From contig NC_041687.1 in NCBI RefSeq assembly GCF_900005765.1, positions 496,001-560,000 on the forward strand: a stretch of DNA of 64,000 bases, written 5' to 3'. A model generated the notes under the pieces. That model saw nothing but the letters and a program-made list of their open reading frames with translations. It did not search any database and had not been told where the DNA came from. The stretch is from Plasmodium relictum. Taxonomy: Eukaryota > Apicomplexa > Aconoidasida > Haemosporida > Plasmodiidae. Of this stretch, positions 37,601 through 47,793 are shown piece by piece. A program made the position numbers and the translations under genes. How positions within the stretch are numbered: position 1 is the first letter of the stretch; each line of letters opens with the position of its first letter.

Positions 37601-38521
37601 TCATTTTTTATTTCACTGTAAAAATATATTTAAAAATATTAATTATTACTGTATTGTTTTAATTTATTTTTTTTATTTTTTTTTTTAAATCTTTAATTAT
37701 TTTTAGGACAATATATACCTGTTATTTTCTGTTTTTTTATTGGGTACATATATACCTAATGGTTCTAATATATTTTGAAATTCAATATTGTATACTCTTT
37801 TTTTTAGGCTATCTAAATAATTAATATTATTTATAATTTCATCTATTTTATGAAATTCCTATAATGAACAAATAAAAAAAAAATAATTTTTTAATAGTAA
37901 TATAATCCCACAAATATTTTATTTTATAAGAATTTCACTTCAGTATTTTTTTTTTTAATGTATATTCATTAAATAATAATGATAAAAATATATAGTATTA
38001 TATATATTTATAAATTAATTATTTAATAAAAGTTTTCATAATAATTTTTATTTTGCAATATTGAACCTGTCTTTTTTTTTTATGTAGAATTGTCTTATCA
38101 TCATGATATGAAATATATTTGTTATTATTCCTCCTATTTATTATTTTTTTTAATATTAATAATAAATTTAAAAAAATGCAATGTAAATATATCATAATAA
38201 AATAAATATATTTAATATTTTTACATGGTACGAGCAATTGACTGACTTTCCTTTTCCTGATTATTATTAAATAAAAAGAAAAGTTTTATATATATGTGTA
38301 TATAAAATGGATAAATTGTGATTTATTTTATTTCTTATTTTATTTATTTTTTCTTCTTTTTATACTAATAAAAACACTGCTTCTGTATCAAGATCATCAT
38401 AAAAGGATACATTTGTTCTTCTGAAAAGAGAACTAAAGGGTTCTTCATCATCAGAACAAAATGTATTTCTTTTGTTTCTGTGCAAAATTTTACTCAAGTT
38501 TCCTTTTAGAAGAATCTCCAT
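34635..38521 (-). CDS. 18-exon coiled-coil protein with EF-hand-like C-terminus
   Basis: Eighteen small exons, all GT-AG and in phase, give 626 residues. Exons from the start: 38378-38521, 38225-38256, 38067-38133, 37719-37858, 37507-37615, 37204-37337, 37025-37108, 36838-36934, 36667-36749, 36461-36515, 36227-36355, 35961-36065, 35521-35850, 35386-35433, 35131-35283, 34881-34972, 34749-34802, 34635-34659. The N-terminus (MEILLKGNLSKILHRNKRN) is short and basic; residues about 80-480 are heptad-rich coiled coil ending in a Lys/Glu block. The last 125 residues look like a calmodulin or light-chain fold: FFEIWDVQKTGYMHKDLLLF and FTEEEVNFLRRELNL have EF-hand spacing but lack most Ca-binding acids. 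Exon 2 is only 32 bases. I do not recognise an ortholog; a cytoskeletal, axonemal or motor-associated role is inference. The end ..IHGDEL is not an ER signal, as no signal peptide exists. Confidence 0.85.
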
Positions 38522-38913
38522 TCTTTTTTTTTTTTTGCATTTATTTGTATTTTATAATTTATTTTATATTTTTTTGATGTTCAAACACCATTTTATAGAA
38601 AAAAAATGATTTAAATGAACATATCAATATTTATAAAATACTACAATTTATATTTTTATTATGCAATTTTTGTTAAAAAAAAGAGTAAGATAAATATGTA
38701 ATGAACTCACGAAATTAAAAGAAAAAAAAGTAAAATAATTAACGATTAAAAATACATTTATACTAAATTTTAAATGATTAAAAAAATATATATTTAAAAA
38801 TTCTTGACAGATATAAATAGAAATTTCATTTTTACTTCCTTTTTAATAAAAGAAATGAATGAATATATTTTTTTTTTTTTGATATTTTATGTTATTTGTT
38901 GTGTATTACCTCA
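38522..38913. other. Short spacer upstream of the coiled-coil gene
   Basis: About 390 bases of A/T-rich DNA between the coiled-coil gene start and the candidate tiny gene on the same strand. Expected promoter/5' UTR; nothing else seen. Confidence 0.6.
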
Positions 38914-39421
38914 CTAATTTACAATTTTCACAATCTGTGCATAATCTCTTACTATATTTTTAATTTCGTATTTATAACATTCTTTTTCTAGCTTTCGATT
39001 GTTTCTAAACTTTTCTTTTAATTTAATTATTTAAATAAAGAGAACATGTATCATAATTTCATTTTTATATATTTATTTATTTATTTTTTTTTTAAAGTAC
39101 TTTTTAGTTAAATTTTTGTGCGCATGCATGCGTTATAGTATTTTGTTTTTCAATGCAATTTTCAAATCATAATTATGATTATTTTATTATAAATATCCTT
39201 ATTTTATTTTTCTTTTCTTTTTTTTTTAATATATACACATAATTATTTTTAAATCTATTAATTAATAATTTTTTTTTTTTTTTTTTATCCATTTTATATA
39301 ATTATAATTTTACAAATTTTTTTTTTTCTAAAGACTTATTCTAGATTTATATATGTATGCACATATATTTTTACATGCTATTTGTTTTCTGATACAACGA
39401 TTTTATTAGTTTAGTTGACAT
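38914..39421 (-). CDS. Candidate tiny two-exon gene (45 aa)
   Basis: Exon 1 39375-39421 encodes MSTKLIKSLYQKTNS and ends AT|GTAAAA; exon 2 38914-39004 follows acceptor GTTTAG and continues in phase to a TAG stop. The product is 45 residues, basic and helical (NNRKLEKECYKYEIKNIV). Both exons are less A/T-rich than the flanks, have coding-like codon use, and join with the phase required, which is better than the other short candidates in this window. An alternative donor (GTAAAT) inside the last codons of exon 2 would allow further exons towards 38530, but I found no convincing one. No family assigned; a LYR-type mitochondrial protein or a Mediator-type helix were considered without proof. It lies between ARPC1 and the coiled-coil gene, same strand. 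Confidence 0.42.
39121..39132. promoter_or_regulatory. Palindrome CGCATGCATGCG (AP2-site-like)
   Basis: Perfect 12-base palindrome in otherwise 90% A/T DNA, containing TGCATGCG, one base from TGCATGCA, a word bound by some ApiAP2 factors (family knowledge). It lies about 600 bases upstream of the coiled-coil gene and inside the intron of the candidate tiny gene. Confidence 0.4.
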
Positions 39422-39615
39422 ATTAAAATACTAAAAACGGGTATGAGTATAGCAATATAGTCTTAATATATTAATGATAGAAATATTTATTTATTAAAAA
39501 AATAATAAAACTAATTTTGAAATTAAATTTATATTTTTCATAAATTATGTGAATAAAACGAGTGCATTTTATAAATTTTTTCTTTTATTATTATTCTGTT
39601 ATATAATTAGCATAG

Positions 39616-41621
39616 TTATAAAATATAATCCCAAAGAATCATATTAAAATCACTTGATACTGTTATAAATTGTTTATAATTTTTATATTCATATGATTCT
39701 AACATAGATATTTGTATAATTTGATTTGAATGAGCAACAATTTCACCAATAATATCATTTCCATTCATTTTATTATTTTCCTTTTCTATATCTTGAATCT
39801 CTTTTTTATCATAAAAAAAATCAACACTTAAATTTTTAATAGTAAATTCTGGTAAAATAACCTTTGATATAACCCACTCATCATTTGAACATGCAATAAT
39901 AATTGGAAATAATTCATACCCATACTACAAAAAAAAAAAAAAATAAAATAAAATAAAATAAAAATTATTATTAAATTAAATTTATTTTAGGTATATAAAA
40001 AAAATTTACAAATTTTTCTTAGCGTACAACTAAAAGCTTATCTTCTTCTAAGAATAAACATTTTTGAAGCGTTTGGCCAATCCATGAAACCAACTGGATT
40101 TTTGCTGGAGACTGTAAATAATCAGAAATTATTATTTGTTGTTTTCTGCAGCTATTTTCAAAGTTACTAGCTGTAAAAATAAAAAATAAAAAATAAAATA
40201 CAATATTTAATTATTTGTAATTGTTCCATAACAAAAAGAAAAAAAAGGTTAATACAAATTTAATTTCATACCAATTATAGCTATCTTTTCATTTGATAAA
40301 GAAAAAGTAGTATGACAAAAAATATATCCTTCATATTCAACCTGTTCTAAATGCAATTATAATAAAATATTTTTTAAATGAATTTATAAAAAAAATATAT
40401 TATTTATTACCTTGTCTATTATATCATTATTTTTTAAATTTCTTTCTTTAATAAATTCTTTAATTTTTTCATATATCCTACGTAGATTTTAAGGAGAAAT
40501 ATAGAGATATAGTTAATTCCATTATCTATATTAATTCATTTACATAATAACCGAAAGAACATGATACTAAAGTAATTTGTTAATATAATTTACTTTATAT
40601 TTTGATTGTTAACTGTATTATCTTCCCATAAATCTAGTGTACAAATAAGCAAAGATGTTGAATCCATTGAGGCAGTAGACAAAATATGTCCTTTTGAAAA
40701 AAAAAAAAAAAATTCTCCATATTACTTAATATGTAATATATATGAAAGATTATATTTTCATATTAATTATAGCTATTTTATTATAAAAAAAGTTAGAATA
40801 ACAAAGTATAACTTTTATAAATAAAAGAAAAACTATATAAATTATTTTATATTATTGTTCTATTTTTTTTTTTTAAATACTCATTTATATCAAAACAAAA
40901 AAAAAAAAAAAAATTAGACTTCATAATTTAATAATATAAATTATTGAAAATGTGTATTCGAATTGTAACACAAGAAAATTATAACTACTTATATATATAT
41001 ATATATACCTGAAGAATTCCATTGTAAATAAAGAATACTTCCAGTATGATTTACAATTTTTTTAATTGTCCATTTTTGTTTATCCTTTTTAGAACAAATA
41101 AATGTAACACCTGATGAAAATCCTATAGCAAAAGAATCTGCAAATGGATGCCAACAAGCACATGTAGGCAATTCCTGTGTTGGTATATTTACAGTACTAC
41201 ATACCCAAGTCTCATTTTCATTTCTCATATAAATAATACATTTCATATCAATAGTAATAATAAGTAACTCATTTTTTCTTGACCATTCAAACCCAATAAC
41301 TTTATTTCTATTCTATGAAAAAATAAAATATAAATTTGTATTTATTTCTATAGCATAACAAGTAAAAAGTAACAATAATATAAAAATTTTCATTTCATAT
41401 ATATTCTTTATTTTTTGTTTAATCAATCTTACACCAATATAAAAAGTTTCACAATAAATTAATTCTTTATTCACTATTTTATATAGAAGTACATTTTTTT
41501 TATTATTTATAACAGCTACTAGTAGATCATTTGTATTTGTTGAAGCTCTAATTATTGGTTCGCAATCTTCATCTGGGATACTGTATTTTATGCATTGGCA
41601 TTTTATATGTTCGATTGTCAT
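39616..41621 (-). CDS. ARPC1: ARPC1-like WD40 protein (Arp2/3 complex subunit 1)
   Basis: Seven exons, all in phase: 41433-41621, 41009-41312, 40594-40690, 40411-40477, 40272-40341, 40028-40170, 39616-39924; 392 residues, near the usual ARPC1 length of about 370. WD40 beta-propeller. Blade segments line up with ARPC1: WVCSTVNIPTQELPTCACWH then PFADSFAIGFSSGVTFICSK, VNHTGSILYLQWNSSGHILS and STASMDSTSLLICTLDLWED, and a late VSWIGQ ... LLVYGYELFPIIIAC resembling the ARPC1 segment with HDCFP. The propeller closes with ITVSSDFNMILWDYIL. The Asn/Lys insertion after about residue 320 is parasite-specific. Plasmodium was long thought to lack Arp2/3; from memory, ARPC1 is now linked to a divergent complex acting in male gamete DNA segregation. 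The other complex subunits are not in this window. Confidence 0.85.
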
Positions 41622-42201
41622 ATTATTAATCTATTTTCTACTATTTATTCATTAAATAAGGTAAAATATATACACTATATTTATACAAATATTATTTGAA
41701 TTAGTTCTTTTAATCTCTACTATTTACATGTGAATAAATGTATATACATATAAAAAATTTTATTTATGCATTTAAAAATAATATATATATAAAAAAAAAA
41801 ATTATAGCTTATTAAAATACTTTTCAAAAAAAAAAAATAAAATAAAAATTATAAAAAATAAATGGCAATATGGACTTTTTGTTAATTTATGTATGCTATC
41901 TATATGTATTAATTCTTAATTGTTTTATATTTTTTTTTTTTAAATTAATTTATCAAATGCATTAATAAATAATTATAAGAAAAAAACACTAGAAAAGTAT
42001 AGAGAGATGAATATGAATTGTAAAAACTGAGACCATTTTTTATTTTATAATTCATACTAATAAGTTTGTAATATTTACACAATATATTTACTGTATATGT
42101 TATTTTTATATAAAAAGAGACACAAAATTAAGAAAAAAAAAGTGATTTATAATATACTCCTAATCTAATAAATTGCAAATTTAAAGTTAAAAAAAAAAAA
42201 A
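41622..42201. other. Divergent intergenic region, ARPC1 / secreted protein
   Basis: About 580 bases carrying both promoters. A short less A/T-rich stretch at about 42005-42035 contains a seven-codon frame (MNMNCKN) that could be an upstream ORF of the secreted-protein gene. Nothing else supported. Confidence 0.55.
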
Positions 42202-43707
42202 ATGAATAAATTTTTCCATATTTTACTTTTTCTTGAAATATTGCTTATTTTTGTTAATTATATTAATGCTAATTATAATATTAAAACAAAAAAATTAATT
42301 TTTGAGTCTAAATCAAAGCAATGTAAAAAGTCTATTTATTTCTATTGCGAAAAAGAATCATTTTTTATATCAAGTAAAGATAATGTATATGTAGAAATTC
42401 AAGATGATAAAACAATTATAAACAGTTTAAATATATATGGAAAATTACACACAAATGATTTATTATTTTTTGAAAATAAACAATGGAAATTATTCCACTT
42501 GAATACTTTCGATATAAATGATAATTCATGGAAACCCTCGGTATTATATCATATATAAAAAGTATATATATATATATATATATGCATATAAGAAATAAAA
42601 TAAAAGATATTGAATAAATTATTATATAAAAAATTTTTAAATATCTCTAAATCTATTATATTACTGATTATTTATTACTAAAATTATAAGGATATCTTAA
42701 TTATGATTTGTTCGAATTTATATTTATTTATTTTATTTATTTTTTTTTTTTTTCAATGTATAGTATATATATATATATATATAACTATCAAATATTAAAA
42801 TTATTTTTAAAGGAGTTTAGTACATGCCACAATTCTCCCGATACGTTCCTTGGTGGACCATGGTAGAATACAAAAAATAAAAAATATAAAAATCTTACAG
42901 AAATAACAAATAAAATAATTTGTTTTTTTTTATAATATATATAAAGCAAATTTGGTGCTACTGAAGCTTATACTCAAATTAGTAATTTACCAAAGCATAA
43001 TGTGTTAAACATAAAATTAAGAGTTCATTTTTTTGATAAATGGGATAATGATTCATTATTCTTACAAGTTGATAATAAAACAATATGGACACGTAAAAAA
43101 TACATATATAAATATAAATTAACATATTTTAATAAAATAAAATTTTAAATTTATATTATACTTTTTTTTTTTAATTTCTTAGAATCTCATGAATCATGCC
43201 CTGAAGAAGTATTAAAAATATATATTATACTTTTTAAAATTATTCATACTTTTTCTTTTTCTTTTTTTTTTTCTAGAAGTGTCTTTCAGGAATAGATGTT
43301 TGTGGCCAAAATCATCCTGACCGTTTATCAGTTAAAATAAAAATTATATATATTTTTTAAAATATTTTTCTTTCCCTTTAAATTTTATATTTTATTTTAT
43401 TTTTTTTATTTATATTTTTTTATTTTATCTATATAATAATACGTTTTATCTTTATTATAATTATCTAAGGTTCCCGTAGATGTACAATTTCAACATTCCT
43501 CCGGTATTAAATTCATAATAAAAGAAGATTCAATGAAAAAGAAAAAAAGAAAATAATAAATAAATTTATATTATTTTTTACTTTATCTTTTATTTCTTAA
43601 AAATTTTAGATACATTAACTATATTAATTGGAAGCACTTTAAAAAAGGCAACTGACTCATGTGTAACATCATGGGGAATAGATGATTTTATCATTTATTA
43701 TAAATAA
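42202..43707 (+). CDS. Secreted Cys-containing protein, seven exons
   Basis: Exons 42202-42540, 42813-42862, 42947-43092, 43183-43208, 43277-43330, 43470-43503, 43610-43707 join in phase to 248 residues. Residues 1-23 (MNKFFHILLFLEILLIFVNY) are a signal peptide and there is no second membrane segment or GPI signal, so the protein should enter the secretory route. The mature part holds about eight Cys. The second half reads as a beta-sandwich-like module: CHNSPDTFLGGPC, LPKHNVLNIKLRVHFFDKWD with NDSLFLQVDN, KCLSGIDVCGQNHPD, and a final strand SWGIDDFIIYYK. This order (LPxH..I.. F..D.WDND....VDN ... WGIDDF.I) resembles a module I recall from ciliate surface proteins; that link is from memory. 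No function can be assigned. Confidence 0.85.
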
Positions 43708-43996
43708 TTTTCTCATTCTGTTTTAATTAAAAAAATTACTTTTTTTTGTTTTTCATTTATAATTTCTATCCATTTTTTTTTTTTTCTTTCTATTATTTTT
43801 TACCAATTAGAAAAAATAAATTAATAAAACATATTTATTTGATATATATTTTTATATTTAAATAATATTTTATTATATACGTATGTATATATTTTATTTT
43901 TTATTGTGTTTCTTTTTAATATATTATTTTATTTTATTTTTTTTTTATTTTTTTTATTTTTTTATTTTTTTTTATTTTTATTTTTTTTATTTAAAT

Positions 43997-44983
43997 TTAT
44001 TTTTGATTTAATATAGAATCAACTGTCAAACCATCAGAATTTTTTTTATTTATATCAGCACCAATACTTATTAAATAATTAATTATTTCCGTTTTATCTG
44101 AATAAGCAGCAATATGCAATGCCGTATCACCATAAGAATCTTCTATATTTATGTCGGCACCTTTCTCTACTAAAAGTTTAGCAATTTCTAAATGCCCCCT
44201 ATCACAAGCATAATGTAAAGCAGTTAGACCATCTGAATTTTTTTGACTTGTTAAATAAGGATAACTATCTAATGTTTTTTTTACATATTCTATATTTGCA
44301 GATACAACATTTTCACATAATATATCACATAAGCTATTATTAGAATCATCAGCATTTTCTTTATTATAGTTATTTTCTTTTAATGACTTCATTTTACTTA
44401 CACTCTTTGAAAATTCAAACGATAAATTATTGTTTAAATTTTCAATAGCATTTGGAAATAACTTGTTAAAAAATTCTACATATAAAAATTTACAAACCTT
44501 TTTATTTATATTATAACAATTTTTCCACGAATTTATTTTTTCATTTTCTATATAATCATTTTTATTTAATTTTGACTCATTTATTTGATTATTATTATTT
44601 TCATTATTATTATTACATTCACCTTCATCATTATTTAATTTTATATTACCCATTATAATTTGTTTATATAACCCATATAAATATATCCATTCTTCAAATT
44701 TCAATTTATTTTTGTATAATTTAACAGCCTTGCATGTCTGAATAAATTTTTCTTCTAATTCTTCATCACTAATATTTATAACTACATTTTTATCTAAAAT
44801 AGGCAATTTTACTTTTTTATATTTTCTAGAAAATATAAAAGGAGTACTAAATAGCCAATTCTTTAAATTATATAATATATCTAATAAACGAATTTTTTTC
44901 CTATATTTATTTACCAAATATATTACAGCCACTGCATATACAACATTTAAAAATAACACAGGTCTATTCAAGTTTTTCAACAT
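43997..44983 (-). CDS. Membrane-anchored acyl-CoA-binding / ankyrin protein (ACBD6-like)
   Basis: Single exon, 328 residues. A hydrophobic segment at about residues 8-25 (VLFLNVVYAVAVIYLV) is followed by basic residues: a signal anchor placing the rest in the cytosol is likely. An acyl-CoA-binding domain follows (about 75-175): FIQTCKAVKLYKN, the core LYGLYKQ, an Asn-rich insertion, then KINSWKNC and a late aromatic at CKFLYVEFF, matching the ligand-contact Tyr/Lys/Trp positions of ACBPs. The C-terminus has two full ankyrin repeats plus a partial third (DGLTALHYACDRGHLEIAKL, YGDTALHIAAYSDKTEIINY, then SDGLTVDSI). ACB followed by ankyrin repeats is the ACBD6 layout; the anchor is extra. Probable role: carrying acyl-CoA at a membrane. 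An acceptor-like TTATAG 10 bases before the ATG suggests a spliced 5' UTR. Confidence 0.9.
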   Translation of the reverse strand: MLKNLNRPVLFLNVVYAVAVIYLVNKYRKKIRLLDILYNLKNWLFSTPFIFSRKYKKVKLPILDKNVVINISDEELEEKFIQTCKAVKLYKNKLKFEEWIYLYGLYKQIIMGNIKLNNDEGECNNNNENNNNQINESKLNKNDYIENEKINSWKNCYNINKKVCKFLYVEFFNKLFPNAIENLNNNLSFEFSKSVSKMKSLKENNYNKENADDSNNSLCDILCENVVSANIEYVKKTLDSYPYLTSQKNSDGLTALHYACDRGHLEIAKLLVEKGADINIEDSYGDTALHIAAYSDKTEIINYLISIGADINKKNSDGLTVDSILNQK

Positions 44984-46079
44984 ATTTATTGCTATAAAAA
45001 AATAAGATATAATAAAAATATAAATTATAATAAAATATTAGATAAAAAATTTATATACTTGCATATCATATATATATATATATTTTTAAATCATTGTTTA
45101 AAATTCAAGTATTAAAGACATAAAAAAGAAAAAATATAACCATATAAATAAATAATTCTTCAAACACATTTTTATCTAAATTATTATTACATTTATATTT
45201 TTAATTTACATTTTATAATAATTATTATAAATATACTTACAGTATGATAAATTTAAAATTAAAAAAAAATAGAGAATTATACTCTTAAAGGCAACATATG
45301 CAATAAAATATGGTTATATCAAATAATTTTTTTTCTATTGAGCATTAAATAAATTATTAATTAACAAAAGTATCCAACATTTATGAGTTATGTAAAAAAC
45401 TATATAAGATGAAATTTAAATTTTAAAGTAGGATTTATACATAATTTTGTTACATTTTATCTAAATTATATCTATAATTTTTATTAATATAAATTAATAA
45501 AATTTTTGACTATAAATATGTAATAAATTTTTTTTTTTTCCTTTTTTAAATATATTAAAAATATAATAGATTATTTATAAATTATTTTGCATATATTAAA
45601 ATATTTTTCATTATTGTTGCTTCATTATAATAGTAAATATATAAAATGGAATACATAAATAAATATTCATAGAAGTATTATGTTTTCTTTTTAATAGGCC
45701 AGAACTAATTTAATATTATTAATAATTTATTATTTCTTTCTTTCTGTAGTGTTTTAAAAAATGCCAAATACAAAAAAATATCTTTCATAATTTATAATAT
45801 ATATTTTCATCAAATTTTTCATTTTAAAGTATTTCAACTTTAATATACAAACTTATCTTTTAATTTACCTCATCTATTTTACAATGTTTTGCATATGTTA
45901 TCAACGAGCTAATTCTCTAAATTCAATTAATTTATAAAAAAAAAAAAAAAAAGCAAAAAAAAATTTTAAATATAATAAAAATAATTATTAAAAAAAAAAT
46001 ATATATATATATTTGTAGAAATTAAAAAAAGTTTCAAAAAAAAAAAAAAAAAAGTTATCTGTAAAAAAATAAAAAAAAT
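44984..46079. other. Divergent intergenic region, ACBP-ankyrin / Trm10
   Basis: About 1.1 kb with both promoters. A less A/T-rich patch at 45869-45916 looks like a minus-strand exon (see findings) and may be part of the spliced 5' UTR of the ACBP-ankyrin gene. Otherwise homopolymers. Confidence 0.55.
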
Positions 46080-47386
46080 ATGATAAGCGAAGAAGATACT
46101 GAAAACACTGAGGAAATAAACAACTTCTTTTTTAATTTATCCAATATAATTGATGAAAATGACGTAAATAAATTAGAAAAAAATAGAAAGACAAAGAAAG
46201 AAAAAAAAAAAGATAAGAGAGAATTATTAAAAGAAAAGAGAAGAAAAAATAGACCAGAAGAAAAAAGAAGGAAAAAAAATAAAAAAAAGGAAGAATTGTT
46301 AAAAGTATTAAATGATTTAAATGAAGAAGAAAAAATAGAATATTTAAAAGAAAGAAAAGTTTTAGAGAAAAAAATGAAAGAAAGAAAAAGAGAATTTTTA
46401 TTGCAATCCTATAATGAGGGTTTCAAAATATGTTTTAATTGCAGTTTTCAAAATTACATGGAAGAAAAAGAGATTTGTAGTTTAGCTAAACAGATTTTTT
46501 TATCATATCACTATATGATAAAAAATGATATACCAATTCAATTTCATTTTACTTACTTAAATAATAATGATAATTTATTTTCACAGCTTAAAAAATATTC
46601 ATTAAATAAATGGAAAGTTCATATACATTCAGAAAATTATTGGGATATTTTCTCAAAAGAAAAAATTGTAGTTTTATCTCCTGATGCTAGTGAAGTAAAA
46701 AAACGAAAAAAAAAAAACTATATAAAAAATTAAACATTACTCATTTTCTATTTTTCATATCATATTATCTTAGGAATTAGAAGAAGTAAAAAAAGATGAA
46801 GTCTATATTATTGCAGCTTTAGTAGATAGAAGTATATCAAAGGTTTTTCTCTATAAAACTAAAATATAATTATAATGCACATATATATATATATTTGTTA
46901 AAATATTTATTATAACTTTTTTTTTTTTTTTTTAATTTTTATTTAGAATTTATCTTTCTATCAAGCGTCTTTATACGGTTTCACAACAAAAAAATTACCC
47001 TTAGAAGTATAATTTTGAAAAAAAAAAAAAAATATTAATATATATATTTATTAATGTATGTGTACATCTGTTAAAACATCTAAATATATTTATTTTATTT
47101 TTAGAAATATATTAAAAAAAAAAAAAGTAATGTGCTAAATGTGAATACTGTTGTTGAAATTTTAATTAATTATATAAAAACAAAAAATTGGAGGAAAGTT
47201 TTCGAAATATGTATTCCACAAAAAAAAGTTCTAAGCTATTGCCACGAGTTATCTAAAAATGAAGATGAAAATATAAATATATACAATAATAAAAATGAAA
47301 ATATTAATAGAAATATAATTCAAAATATGAATGAATATAATAATGAAAATATAAGTGAAAATGCATATGAAAATATGAATACATAA
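46080..47386 (+). CDS. TRM10: tRNA (guanine-9-N1) methyltransferase, Trm10 family
   Basis: SPOUT methyltransferase that methylates N1 of the purine at tRNA position 9 using S-adenosylmethionine. Four exons, 46080-46694, 46774-46842, 46947-47006, 47105-47386, all phase 0; 341 residues, close to human TRMT10A (339). The N-terminal 100 residues are a Lys/Arg/Glu helix, the typical tRNA-binding extension. The catalytic domain carries VVLSPDASEELEEV, the knot-loop Asp in IIAALVDRSISKN, and the LP...YIKKKKSNVLNVNTVVEIL segment, then WRKVFEICIPQKK: all diagnostic of Trm10. The C-terminus degenerates into an Asn/Glu repeat (NENINRN-type). Without mitochondrial presequence, so probably nuclear or cytosolic. 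Confidence 0.93.
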
Positions 47387-47793
47387 TATAGACATAAAAA
47401 TAAATATAAAATATATATATTTTAGTGGAAAGTAATATATATAGTAACAAAAATACATTTATATTGTTTTATTATGAAGCATTTTTAATAGAATAGATAA
47501 ATATTTACACATTACAGATATGAATAAAAAAAGATTAATAAAAATATATTTTTTTAGGTTTTTCCAAGATTAATTGAAAAAAATCTATTCATTTTTTGTA
47601 TATTCAGTTATATATATTTTAAAGATTTTTTTAATCATTTGTATTTAATCTCTTTTATTTAAAAAATTGAAAGTACACTTTAAAAAGATCTAATTTTTTT
47701 AATGTATATTTTTTTTTTTTTTTCAATAGCACTTTTATAATTTAAATACTATTCTCAATTTTTAAAAAATTTTAATATTCTATTTAAAAAGAA
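47387..47793. other. Convergent 3' intergenic region, Trm10 / DUF1764
   Basis: About 400 bases of A/T-rich 3' UTR; nothing else seen. Confidence 0.7.

Noticed and set aside
42005-42035. Box C/D-like words (GATGAAT ... CTGA) upstream of the secreted-protein gene
   Set aside because: Box spacing is too short and no terminal stem pairs; box C is imperfect.
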